From contig NZ_FORH01000005.1 in assembly GCF_900113955.1 (NCBI RefSeq), positions 124,001 through 188,000 on the forward strand: DNA of 64,000 nucleotides, read 5' to 3'. Source of the stretch: Celeribacter neptunius (GTDB taxonomy: Bacteria > Pseudomonadota > Alphaproteobacteria > Rhodobacterales > Rhodobacteraceae). The translations under genes were made by a program, and so were the position numbers. Below are positions 32,966 to 41,042 of this stretch, piece after piece. The stretch's first letter is position 1, and the number at the start of each line of letters is the position of its first letter. The notes below the pieces were generated by a model. It saw only the letters and a list, made by a program, of their open reading frames with translations. It did no database searches and had not been told where the DNA came from.

Positions 32966-33280
32966 ATGGCCTGGATCTTGCTCACCATCGCGGGGCTGTT
33001 GGAAGTGGTCTGGGCCACGGCGATGAAATCCTCGCAGGGCTTCACCCAATTCTGGCCGAGCGTGGTGACGGTCGTCACCATGCTCGCCTCCTTCGGCCTC
33101 CTGGCCGTGGCGATGAAAAGCCTGCCGCTGGGGACCTCTTACATGGTCTGGGTCGGGATCGGCGCGGTCGGGGCGTTCATCGCCGGGATCGTGCTGCATG
33201 GCGAAGCGTTGAATCTGATGCGGGTGCTCGCCGCGACGCTCATTGTCGCCGGCATCGGGGTGATGCGGTTGGCGGGGTGA
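32966..33280 (+). CDS. gdx: Small multidrug resistance transporter, Gdx/SugE type
   Basis: A 104-residue four-helix SMR exporter. Residues typical of the guanidinium-exporting Gdx branch are in place: G10, E13 (the central proton/cation carboxylate) and W16 in GLLEVVWA, S42, Y59 and W62 in GTSYMVWVGIGAVG. Members usually work as antiparallel homodimers. It starts 14 bp after dmmC with AGAGGAG, so it is probably in the dmm transcript, hinting that it exports guanidinium or an organic cation met during methylamine growth. Confidence 0.88.
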   Translation: MAWILLTIAGLLEVVWATAMKSSQGFTQFWPSVVTVVTMLASFGLLAVAMKSLPLGTSYMVWVGIGAVGAFIAGIVLHGEALNLMRVLAATLIVAGIGVMRLAG

Positions 33281-33558
33281 GGGGGATGGAGCCCTTTGGG
33301 GACATTTGAACTTTGCGCACCCGCCCGGAACAGCCACGAAGTGGCCCGGGCGTGCGCTGGCCCGTCCCGGCGGGCGAGCGCATTTGGCCCCCGCGCTTAG
33401 CAGATTGAACTTTCACGGATTTGGTCGGGATAAAGCAAAGACCACATCTGTTGACGCGCTCCCCCACGGGCCAGCGCACGCCCTTCGTTGCTCTTGGTTC
33501 GAACATCAGCTTCGTCCGCAAAGCAGACATCTGGCCCGTCGTCTCGCCGCCTCTCCCC
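33281..33558. repeat. Intergenic region with inverted copies of a short dispersed repeat
   Basis: A perfect 18-bp inverted repeat: GGGCGTGCGCTGGCCCGT (33348-33365) and ACGGGCCAGCGCACGCCC (33466-33483). The left copy extends through GCCCGTCCCGGCGGGC to GCGCATT (33384); the right copy has the same GCGCTC flank with a short internal deletion. The first arm recurs, degenerate, at 44191-44223. GAGCCCTTTGGGGACATT (33289-33306) also recurs at 44060. No gene or clear terminator seen. Confidence 0.6.
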
Positions 33559-35307
33559 TCACGCCCGGTTGGAAATCCAGCGGCTCTGATAGGGGGCGAA
33601 GGTGATATTGGGTGTCGAGAGATCGATTTGCTCGCCGGTCAGCAGGTCGTACCAGACCTCGCCATCGATCAGGTTGATCGCGATATGCGGCACCTCGACG
33701 GTTTCGGCGGTGAGATTGTGCAGCGAGAAGATCGACTGATCGCGGGCTGGCGACTGGCGCCAGATGCCGAACATCTGATCGCCCAGCTGCATGGTGAACT
33801 GCGTCGCATTCGGGTGAAAGGCCTTTTGCGCCGTGCGGATGCCGATCCGGCGTTTCATCTCGGACAGGACCTGTGCGTTCTGGCTCTCCGGATCGTCCAG
33901 GAGCGCGCGCAGTTCCGGGTAATCCCAGCGGTGGCGGTTGATCGCGCGGTTGACGCCGGTCTTCTCGACCCCCGCATGATCGTTGTGGGTGGCCAGAAGC
34001 GAATGGATGTAGAAGGCGGGTACGCCTTCGAGCGACATGACGATGGTCTGGGAGCAGATGAACCGATCGATCTGCCAGTCATCCTCACCGCCGTCGATCG
34101 TGCCCTTGAGCGCGTCGAAATAGGTGATGTTGAGCTCATAGGGTTTCTCGGAGCCGTCCGGCAGCGCCCGCATCGACACCAGCCCGCCGAAATCGCGCAC
34201 GCATTTGATCACTTGCCCCAGTTCCTCGGGCTCCAGAAGCCCTTCGGCGCCGCGCACGCCGATGCCGTCATGCGAGGCGGAGAAATTGAGATAGGCGCAG
34301 CCCAGCTGCGCCGGCGGCATGCGCATGACCCATTTGTTGAGATAGGTCGAGGTGCCCGACAAGAGCGCGTGCAACAACAGCGGCGGCAGCGAGAAATTGT
34401 AGATCATGTGCGCTTCGTTGCGGTTGCCGAAATAGCTCAGGTTTTCGGCATTGGGCACATTGGTCTCGGTCAGGAGCACCACGCGCTCCTCGGCATAATC
34501 GCACAGGAGCCGCATCAGCCGGACGATGGCATGGGTCTGGGGCAGGTGGATGCAGGAGGTGCCGAGTTCCTTCCAGACGAAGGCCACGGCATCCAGGCGG
34601 ATGATCCGCACGCCGTTGTCCATATGCAGCCGCATGATGCGCAAAAATTCGAGGAGCACCTCGGGATTCTTGAAATCCACGTCGATCTGATCGTGGCTGA
34701 AGGTGCACCAGACATGTTTCGGGCCGTTGGCGGTATTGACCTCGCGCAGAAGCGGCGAGGTGCGCGGGCGCACCACCTGGCTCAGGTCGTCTTCGGGCGT
34801 GGCTTCGACAAAGAACTTGTCATAGGGCTCGTGGCCCTGACGATATTCCGAGAACCAGGTCGACATTGAGGACACATGGTTCAGGACCAGATCCGACATC
34901 AGCCGGAATTCGCTGCCGATGCGCTGAATATCGGCCCAGTCGCCCAGCTGGCTGTTCACCGCCCGGTAATCGGTGACGGCAAACCCGTCGTCCGAGGTGA
35001 ATGGGAAGAAGGGCAGGATATGCACCCCGTGTACCGTGCCGCGCAGGTAACGATTGAGGAAATCACGCAACAGATCGAGCGGCTTATGCTGCCCGTCGAC
35101 CAGCGAGTTGCCATAGGTGATGACCAGCGTGTCGGTCTCGTTCCACAGGTTGTGGCCGGGCGCGCGGGCGCGGGCGCGCTGTCCATGGCCCTCGGGCCAG
35201 AACGCGTCGATGATCTGTTGGCTCAATGCAGTCGCGTCCAGATTCGGGTAAATCTGTCCGATCAGCGCGCAGAGTCTGGACTTGAATTGAGAAGACGGTT
35301 TGGCCAT
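33559..35307 (-). CDS. GH13 sucrose-phosphorylase-like glycoside phosphorylase
   Basis: A 582-residue GH13 (subfamily 18-like) barrel enzyme. Catalytic regions: HVSSMSTWFSEY, RIIRLDAVAFVWKELG with the nucleophile Asp, LLTETNVPNAENLSYF with the acid/base Glu, and NFSASHDGIGVRG with the transition-state His-Asp. This subfamily phosphorolyses sucrose, glucosylglycerol or glucosylglycerate. Marine bacteria often hold glucosylglycerate-type solutes, so glucosylglycerate phosphorylase is plausible, but specificity cannot be read here. The ATG at 35307 (MAKPSSQFKSRL) has AAGGGGA upstream. It stands alone, without sugar ABC genes. Confidence 0.85.
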   Translation of the reverse strand: MAKPSSQFKSRLCALIGQIYPNLDATALSQQIIDAFWPEGHGQRARARAPGHNLWNETDTLVITYGNSLVDGQHKPLDLLRDFLNRYLRGTVHGVHILPFFPFTSDDGFAVTDYRAVNSQLGDWADIQRIGSEFRLMSDLVLNHVSSMSTWFSEYRQGHEPYDKFFVEATPEDDLSQVVRPRTSPLLREVNTANGPKHVWCTFSHDQIDVDFKNPEVLLEFLRIMRLHMDNGVRIIRLDAVAFVWKELGTSCIHLPQTHAIVRLMRLLCDYAEERVVLLTETNVPNAENLSYFGNRNEAHMIYNFSLPPLLLHALLSGTSTYLNKWVMRMPPAQLGCAYLNFSASHDGIGVRGAEGLLEPEELGQVIKCVRDFGGLVSMRALPDGSEKPYELNITYFDALKGTIDGGEDDWQIDRFICSQTIVMSLEGVPAFYIHSLLATHNDHAGVEKTGVNRAINRHRWDYPELRALLDDPESQNAQVLSEMKRRIGIRTAQKAFHPNATQFTMQLGDQMFGIWRQSPARDQSIFSLHNLTAETVEVPHIAINLIDGEVWYDLLTGEQIDLSTPNITFAPYQSRWISNRA

Positions 35308-35457
35308 CGGGCGTCCCCTTCCGTTAATCTTTTCTTTCGGTAGAGCAGACCGGAGAGTGAGGTTCAATGGAGGGAAAGGGGGGAATTGCACTTTCGATGT
35401 GCAAATACCCATGGGACGGGGGCGTGACGTTTGTATTCTGCACAATTATGCGGCAGT

Positions 35458-35470
35458 CGAAACGGTTTCG
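35458..35470. promoter_or_regulatory. LacI-type operator-like palindrome upstream of the GH13 gene
   Basis: CGAAACGGTTTCG is a perfect 6-1-6 inverted repeat, about 150 bp upstream of the phosphorylase start. LacI-family sugar regulators commonly bind AAACG/CGTTT-type sites. No lacI gene is in this window. Confidence 0.4.
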
Positions 35471-35495
35471 GATTTATGCCCTGTGATTTGGCCCT

Positions 35496-35513
35496 CTGAA
35501 ACGCATGTTTCAG
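35496..35513. promoter_or_regulatory. Second dyad near the GH13 promoter
   Basis: CTGAAAC and GTTTCAG flanking GCAT. It may be an operator, or a transcript hairpin after the small minus-strand frame that ends at 35570; there is no T run. Confidence 0.3.
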
Positions 35514-35569
35514 ATGCGCTCATCCGGAGAGACTCGCTGTCTGGCCAATGTCGGTTTGGCAGCTGTGGC

Positions 35570-35722
35570 TCAGGAAACCTGATCGCCCAGAGCGGTATCG
35601 ATCAGCCAGCCGCCGGGGCCGGCGATGCGATCGGGGAGTGCGACGATCATGACTTCGCGGATCGCGATGGTGGCCATGACGGCCAATGCCAGCTGGTCGA
35701 AAGTGATGGCAGAAAGATCCAT
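35570..35722 (-). CDS. Candidate 50-residue hypothetical protein
   Basis: Minus-strand frame MDLSAITFDQLALAVMATIA to TALGDQVS, with GGGAGC six bases upstream of the ATG. Codons resemble those of neighbouring genes. The first half is fairly hydrophobic but too broken by charged residues (REVM) for a sure membrane helix. It lies between truA and the GH13 gene in the same direction. No family recognised; it may be spurious. Confidence 0.35.
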   Translation of the reverse strand: MDLSAITFDQLALAVMATIAIREVMIVALPDRIAGPGGWLIDTALGDQVS

Positions 35723-35821
35723 GGCAATGCTCCCGTGTCTACGAGGATATCGCTGACAGGCAAATCGGGCTGAAATGGGGCAGGTATCGGGCGGCTTTGG
35801 GAAGTCGGTCTTGACCTTGCG

Positions 35822-36592
35822 TTAACTTGTGAACGGGTCGTCCGGATAGCCCACCCCGACAAGATACAACCCCTCGGGCGGGCAGACCGGGCCACAGGCG
35901 GCACGGTCCCTCGCTTCGAGCGCCTCGGTGACGTCTTCGGGCGTCCAGGCGCCGGAGCCGACGCGTTCCAGCGTGCCGACGAAGCTGCGCACCTGATTGT
36001 GCAGGAAGCTCCGCGCCCGGAAATAGAACCGGAATTCCTGACCGTAGGGGATGTCCGCGACCTCGACCCGGGCCTCATCGAGCGTCTTCACAGGGCTGTC
36101 GGCCTGACACATGGTCGAGCGAAACGTGGTGAAATCGTGCAGGCCAATGAGCCGATCTGCGCCTGCCTGCATCGCTTCGACGTCCAGCTCATGATTGACC
36201 CGCCAAGCCAGCCCCGCCTCGTGCACCAAAGGTGCGCGGCGCGAGATCAGCCGAAACATGTAGCGCCGCTCACGGGCCGAAAACCGCGCGTGCCAGTCGT
36301 CATCCACGCGGGCGGCTTCGAGAATCGCCACCGGGTTGGGCTTCAGATGATGGTTCAGCGCTTCAGAGAGCCGGAACGGGTCCCAATCCTTGGCCATGTC
36401 GCAATGCGCCACCTGGCCCGTGGCATGCACCCCCGCATCGGTGCGCCCGGCGGCGCCGATCCCGGGACAATCGGGTTCCAATTTGCGCAGGGCCTCCTCG
36501 ACGGCCTGCTGAACCGAAGGATGCTCTTTCTGGCGCTGCCAGCCGGCAAAGGGTGCGCCGTGATATTCGATCTTGAGGGCGTATCTGGGCAT
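35822..36592 (-). CDS. truA: tRNA pseudouridine synthase A
   Basis: A 256-residue TruA that makes pseudouridine at positions 38-40 of the tRNA anticodon arm. The catalytic Asp lies in [15 protein letters not shown] near residue 50, and the C-terminal family stretches [19 protein letters not shown] and GVGYPDDPF are present. The ATG at 36592 begins [19 protein letters not shown]. It is divergent from ycjX. Confidence 0.96.
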   Translation of the reverse strand: MPRYALKIEYHGAPFAGWQRQKEHPSVQQAVEEALRKLEPDCPGIGAAGRTDAGVHATGQVAHCDMAKDWDPFRLSEALNHHLKPNPVAILEAARVDDDWHARFSARERRYMFRLISRRAPLVHEAGLAWRVNHELDVEAMQAGADRLIGLHDFTTFRSTMCQADSPVKTLDEARVEVADIPYGQEFRFYFRARSFLHNQVRSFVGTLERVGSGAWTPEDVTEALEARDRAACGPVCPPEGLYLVGVGYPDDPFTS

Positions 36593-36698
36593 GGGGGCGC
36601 TTTAGCGCGCTGCGGGGAAGTCGTCCAGTGTTTCTCCCTTACATGTGCGTCTGTCCATGCTTATGTTGATGCCATAAACATCGAGAGAGGCGACAGGC

Positions 36699-38102
36699 TT
36701 GATCCTGAACGATATTGCAGACCGGATTTTCCGCGGCGTCGAGACGGTGCAGGATGGCGTGCACGAGGCGCTGTTCGAGCCAGTGATCCGATTGGGCGTG
36801 ACGGGGCTGTCGCGCGCCGGCAAGACGGTGTTCATCACCTCTTTGGTTGCCAATCTGCTGGACCGGGGCCGGATGCCGCAATTCGGGCCGGGCACGGCGA
36901 TCACGGCGGCCTATCTGCAACCGCAACCCGACGATACCGTGCCGCGCTTCGACTATGAGAGCCATCTCTCGGCGCTGAGCGGGCCGGAGCCGCACTGGCC
37001 CGAGAGTACCCGCGCCGTCTCCGAGCTGCGCCTGTCGTTCAAGATCCGCCCCGCCGGGCTCTTGGGCGGGCTCACCGGGTTGCGCACCGTGCATCTCGAC
37101 ATTGTGGACTATCCCGGCGAATGGCTTCTCGATCTCGGGCTGATGGAAAAAAGCTATGCCGAGTGGTCGGCAGAGGCGCTCGAGGCGGCCGGGGCGCGTT
37201 CCGAAGGCGCGTCCTTTCTCGAGGCGCTCGCCGCCGTCGATGCGACCGAAAAGCATGCAGAGCCCGTCGCGAAAACGCTGTCCCAGAGCTTTACCGCCTA
37301 TCTGCAATCGGCCCGGGCCAACGGTTATTCCGATTGCACGCCGGGGCGGTTTCTGTTGCCCGGGGAACTCGACGGCTCTCCCGTCCTGACCTTCGCACCT
37401 CTGCCCGCGGGCGAGGCGCCGCGCGGCTCGCTGCATCGCGAATTCGAGCGCCGGTTCGAGGCCTACAAGCGCGAGGTGGTCAAGCCGTTCTTTCGCGATC
37501 ATTTCTCGCGCATTGATCGCCAGATCGTGCTGGTCGACGCCTTGGGCGCGATCCACGCCGGGCCGAAAGCGGTCGAGGATCTGCGGCGCACCATGGCCGA
37601 TATCCTTGCCGCCTTCCGTCCCGGCCGCGTCGGGCGGATCATGTCGCTTTTGGGCCAGCACAAGGTCGAAAAGATCCTCTTTGCCGCCACCAAGGCCGAT
37701 CACATTCATCACAGTCAGCACCCGCGCCTGACTGCGATCATGGAGGCGATGCTACGCGAGGCCCGCGACCGGGCCGATTTCGCCGGTGCTTCGACCATGG
37801 CCATGTCACTGGCGGCGCTCCGCGCCACGGTGGAGGAGACGATGGAGCACGAGGGCCAGAGCCTCGATGTGGTGCGCGGCACCACCGAGACCGGCAAACA
37901 GGCGGCGTTTTATCCGGGTGAGCTACCCGAAGATCCGTCGCATATCCTCTCGCCCGCCCGCAAGGGTGCGGATAAATGGCTCGACGGGTCTTACGAGGTG
38001 ATGAAATTCCGCCCCGCGAAGCTCACCCTGCGCCCCGGCGAAGGCCCGCCGCATATCCGCCTCGACCGCGCCGCCGAGTTCCTGATCGGAGACAAGCTAT
38101 GA
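36699..38102 (+). CDS. ycjX: YcjX-family P-loop NTPase (DUF463)
   Basis: A 467-residue DUF463 protein. The P-loop is GLSRAGKTVF at about residues 34-43; LDIVDYPGEWLLDL near 135 looks like the Walker B/switch region, and NHxD-like ATKADHIHHSQHPRL lies near 330. In enterobacteria YcjX sits with YcjF and a phage-shock-like response, but its biochemical role is not settled. It starts with TTG at 36699 behind GAGAGAGGCGACAGG. The stop overlaps ycjF (ATGA). Confidence 0.85.
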   Translation: MILNDIADRIFRGVETVQDGVHEALFEPVIRLGVTGLSRAGKTVFITSLVANLLDRGRMPQFGPGTAITAAYLQPQPDDTVPRFDYESHLSALSGPEPHWPESTRAVSELRLSFKIRPAGLLGGLTGLRTVHLDIVDYPGEWLLDLGLMEKSYAEWSAEALEAAGARSEGASFLEALAAVDATEKHAEPVAKTLSQSFTAYLQSARANGYSDCTPGRFLLPGELDGSPVLTFAPLPAGEAPRGSLHREFERRFEAYKREVVKPFFRDHFSRIDRQIVLVDALGAIHAGPKAVEDLRRTMADILAAFRPGRVGRIMSLLGQHKVEKILFAATKADHIHHSQHPRLTAIMEAMLREARDRADFAGASTMAMSLAALRATVEETMEHEGQSLDVVRGTTETGKQAAFYPGELPEDPSHILSPARKGADKWLDGSYEVMKFRPAKLTLRPGEGPPHIRLDRAAEFLIGDKL

Positions 38103-39109
38103 CTGACACGCCAGAGGGGAAACGCGGCCCGGTTTTGATCGAGTTGGAAGCGGATGAGACGGTGAACCCGTCCATGGCCGACCCGGTGCCGGATCTGGCG
38201 CCGCTCACGCGACCTGCGGCGATGGAACGGGTTGCCGTACTGGCCGCCCGCAGGCCCTCGGCGCTGGGCCGGTGGTTCTGGCGTCTCTTCGCGGCGCTCT
38301 TCACCTTCGGGCTGACGCTGGCGGCCTATGATTTCATCGCCGGGCTGATCGCCCGCAATACCGTGCTGGGCTATGCCGCGCTGGGCCTCACCGGTGCGTT
38401 CCTCTTTGTTTTGGCCGCGATTGCGCTCAAGGAGCTCTCCGCCTTCGCCCGGCTCAAACGCATCGACACGCTGCAAAAGACGGCAGGCGAGGCGATTGCC
38501 GCCGCCGATCTGAGCGCGGCCAAGGATGTGACCGGCAAGCTTCTGTCGGTCTATGGGCATCGCGATGAGCTCAATTGGGGCAAGGAGCGGTTCAAGGAGC
38601 GTCAGGGCGAGGTTTTCGACGCCGACGGGCTGTTGGGGCTGGCGGAGACCGAGTTGCTCGTGCCTCTGGATGCCGCCGCAAGGCGCGAGGTCGAGGCCGC
38701 CGCACGTCAGGTCGCCACGGTGACCGCGCTGGTGCCGCTGGCGCTGGCCGATGTCTTCACCGCGCTGACCGCCAACCTGCGGATGATCCGGCGGATCGCC
38801 GAGATCTACGGCGGGCGGTCGGGGACGCTGGGCAGCTGGCGGGTGACGCGGTCGGTTTTAACCCATCTCGTGGCCACTGGCGCCGTTGCCGTCGGCGACG
38901 ATCTGATTGGCACCATGGCTGGCGGCGGCGTCATGGCGAAAGTCTCGCGCCGCTTTGGCGAGGGTGTCGTCAACGGAGCGCTGACCGCCCGCGTCGGCGT
39001 GGCCGCCATCGAAGTCTGCCGCCCGCTGCCGTTCATGAAGGCCAAGAAACCGTCCGTGTCCGGCACGGTGAAGCGGGCGCTGACCGGGTTGTTCGATCGG
39101 GGGGAGTGA
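38099..39109 (+). CDS. ycjF: YcjF-family membrane protein (TIGR01620)
   Basis: A 336-residue protein with two transmembrane helices at about residues 60-80 and 85-108 (WFWRLFAALFTFGLTLAAYD, LGYAALGLTGAFLFVLAAIAL) and a C-terminal DUF697-like domain (TALVPLALADVFTALTANLRMI, GVAAIEVCRPLPF). The N-terminal 45 residues are acidic and soluble. Translationally coupled to ycjX, with which it is presumed to act at the inner membrane. Confidence 0.87.
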   Translation: MTDTPEGKRGPVLIELEADETVNPSMADPVPDLAPLTRPAAMERVAVLAARRPSALGRWFWRLFAALFTFGLTLAAYDFIAGLIARNTVLGYAALGLTGAFLFVLAAIALKELSAFARLKRIDTLQKTAGEAIAAADLSAAKDVTGKLLSVYGHRDELNWGKERFKERQGEVFDADGLLGLAETELLVPLDAAARREVEAAARQVATVTALVPLALADVFTALTANLRMIRRIAEIYGGRSGTLGSWRVTRSVLTHLVATGAVAVGDDLIGTMAGGGVMAKVSRRFGEGVVNGALTARVGVAAIEVCRPLPFMKAKKPSVSGTVKRALTGLFDRGE

Positions 39110-39118
39110 GACGGCGCC

Positions 39119-40318
39119 TTACCCTGTCGGCGTGAGATAGCCCAGCGGTGGCAGGAGCGTGCCTTTCACCAGCAGGGTCAGGAGCTGTTTCGCGGGTGGG
39201 AGGATCGAGAGCGGAAACAGGATGCGATCCCGGACGACGGGCAGGATGCGGCTGTCCGATTGGTATTGCGGCGTGAAAGCCGCCGACATCCATTGGTAGG
39301 CAAAGACATGGGCGCGTCGCGCCCGAGCATAGGCCGGCAGGGCTTTCTCGAGCGGAAAGTGCCGCAACGCCTGCGCTAGGGCCCAGGCATCCAGCAGCGC
39401 CATATTGGCGCCCTGTCCCAATTGCGGCGAGGCCCGGTGCGCCGCGTCGCCGATATGGACGATGCCCGCGCCATAGGGGCGGCGCAGCGTGCCATGGGAA
39501 TAGCGCGCCATGATCATCTGATCGGGGTCGGTGATCTGATCGAGAAAGGGCACGAGCGCTGGCCAGAGCGACAGTGCGTCGTCTTTCCAAGCCGCGAGAC
39601 CGGCACTACGCCAGCTGTCGTAGCCGTTCCGCGGCAGAGACCAGAACAGCGCGGCCTTTGGCCGGTTTTCTCCGGGCAGGGTGCCGATCGGGATGATGCC
39701 GATCATCCGGTCGGCCCGGCGATAGCGCTGCGACAGCTCCGTCTGCGGCAGGCCCGTGTCCGGCCAATCGACGGTGGTCCAGATGGCCCCATAGGGCAGG
39801 GGGCGTGCCTTGAGCGGGCTCAGCGTGGAGTGTGCCCCGCTGGCATCGACGATCAGATCAAAGGTTGCAGAGAGGCTGCGATCGGCAAAGACAAGCCGCG
39901 TGCCCGCGCGATCCGTCATCATGTGCCCTGTCACCTTGTGATCCGGACACACCGGCACATGGCGGCGCTGCACCGCGTCGAGCAGGCTGTTGAAAAGTGC
40001 CCCGCGATGGATCGCCAAGCCATAGCTCTTGCCATAGCTGACATCGAGCACGCGGCGCCCGCTGAAGGCGTCGCGCCCGAGCATACGCTGAATTTTCTGA
40101 CCATGGGCGCGCGCCATCTCTCCGGCGCCGATGGCGTCGAGAACCCGCCGCCCCACCGGTTGAATCACCAGCCCCGACCCGACCGGGCGCGGCCTGTCGA
40201 ACTGGTCGAAGAGCGTGACCTCATGGCCCTGATCGGACAGCAACGCGGCGGCGGTGAGCCCGCCGATCCCGGCGCCCGTGATGGCAATTCTGAGGGGCTT
40301 GCCCTGTCTTCGCGTCAT
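39119..40318 (-). CDS. FAD-dependent monooxygenase (PHBH fold)
   Basis: A 399-residue aromatic-ring-hydroxylase-type flavoprotein. FAD motif GAGIGG at residues 15-20, the DG-type motif DLIVDASGAHS, and the GD motif VHIGDAAHRASPQLGQGAN. The substrate cannot be told. The start at 40318 (MTRRQGKPLRIAITG) was preferred over one 35 codons upstream, which would overlap the globin gene. It lies 11 bp after the globin gene on the same strand, probably in one operon. Confidence 0.85.
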   Translation of the reverse strand: MTRRQGKPLRIAITGAGIGGLTAAALLSDQGHEVTLFDQFDRPRPVGSGLVIQPVGRRVLDAIGAGEMARAHGQKIQRMLGRDAFSGRRVLDVSYGKSYGLAIHRGALFNSLLDAVQRRHVPVCPDHKVTGHMMTDRAGTRLVFADRSLSATFDLIVDASGAHSTLSPLKARPLPYGAIWTTVDWPDTGLPQTELSQRYRRADRMIGIIPIGTLPGENRPKAALFWSLPRNGYDSWRSAGLAAWKDDALSLWPALVPFLDQITDPDQMIMARYSHGTLRRPYGAGIVHIGDAAHRASPQLGQGANMALLDAWALAQALRHFPLEKALPAYARARRAHVFAYQWMSAAFTPQYQSDSRILPVVRDRILFPLSILPPAKQLLTLLVKGTLLPPLGYLTPTG

Positions 40319-40329
40319 TGCCCGATGTC

Positions 40330-40761
40330 TCAAAACAGCTTTGGCGGCGCGTCTTTTGGCTGATCTCGGCTGACGATGCCCATGCGAAAGGCGCGGCCGA
40401 TGCGGTGCGCGATGGCGGACCATTTTGCGGCGGTCTCCGGGTCGAGCTCGGCCTGCACGGTCTCGTCGAACAGGGCGAGCCAGAGGGCAAAATGATGCTC
40501 CTTCACCTCCGGCGCCATCAGGTGCACGCGTTGCGGGAAGCCGTCGTAATTGCGTTCGTGCAGGATCGCGTTGCGCCAGAACCGGCCGATCTTTTCCTCA
40601 TGCGCCGGCCAGTCCTCGACATGGGCGCCGAACACCGGGGCAAGCTCCGGATGTTGGCGCACGCCGGCGTAGAAGCGTTTGAGAACCCGGTCCATCTCCT
40701 CATGCGAGATCTCGAATTTCGGCGGCAGGGCGGAGCGGGTGTCGGGGTGGCTGTCAGTCAT
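40330..40761 (-). CDS. Group III truncated haemoglobin
   Basis: A 143-residue 2/2 globin of group III. Distinguishing segments are ISHEEMDRVLKRFYAGVRQHPELAPVF, DWPAHEEKIGRFWRNAILH and the proximal-His helix EVKEHHFALWLALFDETV. Function in this group is uncertain; O2 or NO handling is usual speculation. Pairing with an oxygen-using flavoprotein suggests an O2-related role. Confidence 0.9.
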   Translation of the reverse strand: MTDSHPDTRSALPPKFEISHEEMDRVLKRFYAGVRQHPELAPVFGAHVEDWPAHEEKIGRFWRNAILHERNYDGFPQRVHLMAPEVKEHHFALWLALFDETVQAELDPETAAKWSAIAHRIGRAFRMGIVSRDQPKDAPPKLF

Positions 40762-41042
40762 CGGGGCCTCTCGGGTTGCGCGGGCGCGATCCTGCGTCAG
40801 ATAGGACGAAGCTGCAATGCGGCAATCACGCAGCTGCCCAGAGCGCGGTAAGGGGCGAGAGCGCCATGTATGTGTGCTTGCTCAACGCGGTTTGCGCTCC
40901 TATAAGGCGCTTATGACATTCGTGGCGATCATTATTCGAATTATCAGCCCGGCGCTCTAAGATACGAGCCGCCGGGACAAGGCGTATGGAGACCCGCGCC
41001 GAATTCGAACCTGACACCCTCCCTCCCAAGGACCGATCCGAC

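Larger units (their letters stand above)
35308..35569. other. Promoter-proximal region of the GH13 phosphorylase
   Basis: 262 bp between the GH13 start and a candidate small gene. It holds the two dyads listed separately. No other gene is convincing; GC content is lower than in the genes, as in a promoter. Confidence 0.5.

Noticed and set aside
36232-36576. Plus-strand frame opposite truA
   Set aside because: Arginine/alanine-rich shadow of the pseudouridine synthase gene.
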